Of a stretch of 64,000 bases of DNA, positions 61,259-64,000 are shown piece by piece. The notes below the pieces were generated by a model. The model ran no database searches, was not told the origin of the DNA, and saw only the letters and a program-made list of their open reading frames with translations. The position numbers were made by a program, and so were the translations under genes. The DNA is taken from NCBI GenBank assembly GCA_004297625.1, contig SCTY01000068.1:310001-374000 (forward strand), in the 5' to 3' direction. How positions within the stretch are numbered: position 1 is the stretch's first letter; every line of letters begins with the position of its first letter. The stretch comes from Betaproteobacteria bacterium. GTDB lineage: Bacteria > Pseudomonadota > Gammaproteobacteria > Burkholderiales > SG8-39.

Positions 61259-62596
61259 CTAGCTCATCATCAGACGGTTGAGCGCGGCCAGGACCATGCA
61301 GCCGAGAATGCCGAATGCGAGCACGAACCGCAGGTTGCGCCCGAGCGCGAGCCGCCGCACCGGCACGCCGAAGTTCGTCGCTGCCGAGGCCACGGGCAGG
61401 GTCCAGATGGCGACGAGCGAGCTGAGCACCCACCCAAAGACCACGATATAGGCGACCACCAGGCTGGAGAGCTGGCGGTGCGCCTCCGCGAGCACCGGAA
61501 GCATGAGCGTCGCGGAGATCATGGGGTGAAGTCCGGCGTAACCCGCTCCCGCAATCAGCGCCACCTCGGCAGGAATCAGGAGCAGCGGCGTTCCCGCCAG
61601 GCCTGCAAGTAATTGCGAGAGCGCCTGGCCTGCGCCGCTGCCGGCCACGACTGCGCCCACGCACATCGCCGTAGTAAAGACGATCACCTCGTCAGAAACC
61701 CGCGCGAGCGTCGCAGGCAAGCGGTTTAGCGCCCTCAGCGTGGGCTCTCGCCCAAGCGTCGCGAGATAAGCCAGGCAGGCCGGCGGAACCACCAGCACGA
61801 CAGCTTCGAGGCTGCGCAGACCGGTGGCGACGCTGAGCGCGACCACCAGCGCCACCAGCGCCGTGGAAGGCATCGCGAACGTGACGACGCCGCGCAGCGG
61901 CGCGGCCAGCGCGGCGACGTCCAGACTGCGGAAGAACATCAGCCTCGCGATGCTCCAACCGATCGCGGCGAACCCGAGCCCGAGCGCGACGAGCTGCCAG
62001 GCGTGCACGGCCGGGACGAGCTGGCTCGCGATTGCGCTCGCCAGAAAGAAGGGAGACCAGCAGGCCGCGAGGCCCAGGCCGAGCACCGCACTCTGGGCGA
62101 GGCGCACGCGCTGCTCTTCGTGCAGCCGCGCCGGCAGCGCCGAGCGCGCAATGACGTAACCGCCGATCATGAGAAACGAGCCGAGCAGGTGCGACGCGGC
62201 CTGCACCCAGACCTCGCGCTGGGTCTCGTTCCAGCTGTCGATGCGGGCGCGCGTGGCCCCGAGCAGCCGGCTTTCGTCGGCGGTCGCCCGCAGCAGCAAT
62301 ATCGTCGGGAAGAAGGCGCCGATGATGATTCCCGACTGCAGTCCGCGCAGGACTGGTCCCCAGTCCCGCGCGCCGAGGATGCTCCATGCGGCCGCGATGA
62401 CGCCCGCGCCGAACAACAGCCTGATGTGGACGCTCGCCTTGGGCACGGCGCAGAAAAGGAAGGCCGCGAGGCAGCCCACTGCCAGTGCGCGCAACAGCGC
62501 GAACCCGAGTACCAGGTACAGCACCACGAGCAGCCATACGAGCGCGAGCAGGGCCCCGGACAGGCGCTGTAGCGGCGTTAGCTTATCGATGCTCAA
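61259..62596 (-). CDS. Multi-helix membrane protein, putative transporter of unassigned family
   Basis: A 445-aa hydrophobic protein with about 11-12 predicted membrane helices (LVWLLVVLYLVLGFALLRALA, VIVFTTAMCVGAVVAGSGAG, LIAGAGYAGLHPMISATLMLP, LRFVLAFGILGCMVLAALN). The GAGYAGLHPMIS and ATNFGVPVRRLALGRN loops recall anion or TRAP-like permeases, but I cannot place the family. The start is a TTG at 62596 overlapping the dehydrogenase stop (TTGA); no ATG is near and no ribosome site is visible, so the N terminus is uncertain. It is co-transcribed with the dehydrogenase and probably the TRAP binding protein. Confidence 0.75.
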   Translation of the reverse strand: MSIDKLTPLQRLSGALLALVWLLVVLYLVLGFALLRALAVGCLAAFLFCAVPKASVHIRLLFGAGVIAAAWSILGARDWGPVLRGLQSGIIIGAFFPTILLLRATADESRLLGATRARIDSWNETQREVWVQAASHLLGSFLMIGGYVIARSALPARLHEEQRVRLAQSAVLGLGLAACWSPFFLASAIASQLVPAVHAWQLVALGLGFAAIGWSIARLMFFRSLDVAALAAPLRGVVTFAMPSTALVALVVALSVATGLRSLEAVVLVVPPACLAYLATLGREPTLRALNRLPATLARVSDEVIVFTTAMCVGAVVAGSGAGQALSQLLAGLAGTPLLLIPAEVALIAGAGYAGLHPMISATLMLPVLAEAHRQLSSLVVAYIVVFGWVLSSLVAIWTLPVASAATNFGVPVRRLALGRNLRFVLAFGILGCMVLAALNRLMMS

Positions 62597-63378
62597 AAAG
62601 CGGCCGTGAGGCCGCCGTCGACATACAGCGTGAGGCCGTTCACGTAGGAAGAGGCGTCGGAAGCGAGAAACACGGCCGCCCCCGCCAGCTCCTGCGGCTC
62701 TCCCCAGCGGCGCAGCGGCGTGCGCGATCGCACCTGCTCGTCGGTTTTCGGATGCTGCTGCTGAGAGACGTTCAATTCCGTGCGAAAAAATCCCGGCGCG
62801 ATCGTATTGCAGGTGATGCCTTTGTGGCCGAGCTCGACCGCAATCGCGCGCGTGAGGCCCGCGAGCCCGTGCTTCGTGGCGATGTAGGCCGGCGCCCCCG
62901 AGCGCGCGATGCCGGACATCACCGAGCCCATGTTGATGATGCGGCCCGCAGCGCGCGGCAGCATGTGCCGCGCGGCCTCGCGCGCGAGGAAGAAGCAGGC
63001 AGTGAGGTTGATCTCGACCTCTTGGCGCCAATCGTCGGTCTTCACGTCGAGGAACTTGCCGCGGTGGATGACGGCCGCGTTATTTACGAGGATGTCCAGC
63101 CGGCCGTGCTCGGACACGATCCGGTCGAGCGCGCCGATGGCGGCGGCCTCATCCGCGACGTTGAAAGCCGCCGCGGAGGCGGACAGCCCGGCGGCTGCAA
63201 GCTCCCGGACTTTCGCCGCCACTTCGCCGGCATGGCGGCTGTTCAGCAACACGTGCGCGCCGGCGCCCGCCAGCGCCTGCGCGCTCGCCCATCCGAGCCC
63301 CTTGGTGGAGCCCGTCACGAGCGCGACCTTCCCCTCGAGCGAAAAAAGCCCACGGAGGTATTTCCCCGCTTCCGCCAT
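62593..63378 (-). CDS. Short-chain dehydrogenase/reductase (gluconate-5-dehydrogenase-like)
   Basis: A 261-aa Rossmann oxidoreductase: FSLEGKVALVTGSTKGLGWASA, ILVNNAAVIHRGKFLDV, catalytic Ser in INMGSVMSGIA, YIATK (Y-x3-K), NTIAPGFFRTELN and YVNGLTLYVDGG. The opening LFSLEGKVALVTG and TELN loop are typical of gluconate-5-dehydrogenase-type SDRs. It ends 4 bp into the next gene and starts 13 bp after the TRAP binding protein stop, so all three are one operon. The substrate is unknown. Confidence 0.92.
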   Translation of the reverse strand: MAEAGKYLRGLFSLEGKVALVTGSTKGLGWASAQALAGAGAHVLLNSRHAGEVAAKVRELAAAGLSASAAAFNVADEAAAIGALDRIVSEHGRLDILVNNAAVIHRGKFLDVKTDDWRQEVEINLTACFFLAREAARHMLPRAAGRIINMGSVMSGIARSGAPAYIATKHGLAGLTRAIAVELGHKGITCNTIAPGFFRTELNVSQQQHPKTDEQVRSRTPLRRWGEPQELAGAAVFLASDASSYVNGLTLYVDGGLTAAF

Positions 63379-63391
63379 CGCGCGGGCCCGG

Positions 63392-64000
63392 CTATTTCCG
63401 GCCGATGTAGCGGCGCAGCGCCGCGTAGATCTCGGGCGAGACGCCCTTCGCCATCTCGGGCTCGGTCTTCTCGCGATCCAGCCGCAGGAACTCCTCGAGC
63501 TGCGCGCCCTTCAGCGCCGTGATCCTGCCGCCGCGCGCGGCGAACTCCTTCAGCGCCTGGTCGTTCGAGCGGTAGGTACTTTCGGTCGCTTCACGGCTGA
63601 TGTCAGCGCCCACCTCGAGCAGCAGGCTTTGCACTTCCTTCGGCAGAGCGGCGAACCACTTGCCGTTCGCCATCACCGCGGCGTCGGTGTACACCGCCGC
63701 CGGAAGCTGCGCGTACTTGAGGAAGTCGAACCACGAAAACGCCTTCGCCGCCGTGGGCACCGTGGTGAGGGTGTCGATCATGCCGCTCTGCAGCGCGGTG
63801 TAGATCTCCTCGGTCGAAAGCGACACCACGCTCGCGCCGCGGGCGACGAAGCCGGCGCGCTCCGCGGGAGCGAGCGTGCGTGCCTTGAGCCCCTTCATGC
63901 TCGCGACCGTGCTCATGTCGCTCTTCACGCTGAAGGTCACGTAGGGGCCGGTGGGAACGTACGCAAGGTGCACGAGCCCGGTCTTCTTCAGGATGCGCGC
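63392..64000 (-). CDS. TRAP transporter solute-binding protein (DctP type), system E, N terminus beyond window
   Basis: The last 203 residues of a binding protein that is open to the window end. GLKARTLAPAERAGFVARG, EEIYTALQSGMIDTLTTVPTA and the C-terminal SPEIYAALRRYIGRK align closely with the system A binding protein at 39161 (roughly 60% identical by eye). Its permease genes are not downstream; a dehydrogenase and an unassigned membrane protein follow instead. It either has its permeases upstream outside the window or is an orphan. Confidence 0.9.
   Translation of the reverse strand, partial: ARILKKTGLVHLAYVPTGPYVTFSVKSDMSTVASMKGLKARTLAPAERAGFVARGASVVSLSTEEIYTALQSGMIDTLTTVPTAAKAFSWFDFLKYAQLPAAVYTDAAVMANGKWFAALPKEVQSLLLEVGADISREATESTYRSNDQALKEFAARGGRITALKGAQLEEFLRLDREKTEPEMAKGVSPEIYAALRRYIGRK

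Overview
The window is a GC-rich (about two thirds G+C by eye), densely coded bacterial chromosome segment. The housekeeping genes (mutS, a TatD nuclease gene, fdxA, a cnoX-like gene, rtcB, pcm), the solute transport repertoire and the style of the liv genes point to a betaproteobacterium, probably of or near the Burkholderiales. That assignment is inference from protein style; there is no rRNA here. I saw no tRNA, rRNA, CRISPR array, insertion sequence or prophage.

1-14.8 kb is an ion-homeostasis and stress region. It holds a LysR regulator cut by the window edge, a Ca2+-type P-type ATPase with a universal-stress domain joined to its C terminus, a Kup potassium transporter, a shortened KdpD-type kinase with a KdpE-type regulator, a formate/nitrite channel, an OmpA-like protein, a YflT-like stress protein, NhaA and a HigBA toxin-antitoxin pair. 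Gene decay is concentrated here: a formate-dehydrogenase/NuoG-like gene reduced to its two ends, a GlgC-like N-terminal scrap, and a universal-stress fragment abutting a truncated HTH gene.

14.9-28.5 kb is mostly core: mutS-tatD-acyl-CoA ligase (overlapping genes), a lipoprotein, fdxA and cnoX (divergent), a GGDEF/EAL protein whose EAL domain lacks two catalytic residues, a solute-binding-like protein without a signal peptide, a glycosyltransferase, an rtcB / Bcr-type efflux / intradiol-dioxygenase operon, and pcm.

28.5-35.7 kb is an aromatic-acid type uptake unit. A feruloyl-CoA-synthetase-like ligase and an amidohydrolase diverge from livKHMGF. The livK promoter is nearly consensus and carries two identical 12-bp palindromes at its transcription start.

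35.7-61.2 kb is the most interesting part: a modular organic-acid catabolic region. Four divergent promoters each face a TRAP-transporter operon one way and enzymes the other (SucCD-like ligase; SMP-30 lactonase; biotin-dependent carboxylase subunits plus a GntR regulator; biotin carboxylase). A fifth promoter drives an enoyl-CoA hydratase and a dehydrogenase. All five carry a related TTGT(C/A)GAC-type element that fits the FadR-subfamily GntR operator consensus, and the only GntR/FCD gene here (53455-54186) lies under one of them. I propose one regulon that couples uptake of several carboxylates to CoA activation and biotin-dependent carboxylation. 61.3-64 kb holds an unassigned membrane protein, a dehydrogenase and a further TRAP binding protein cut by the window end.
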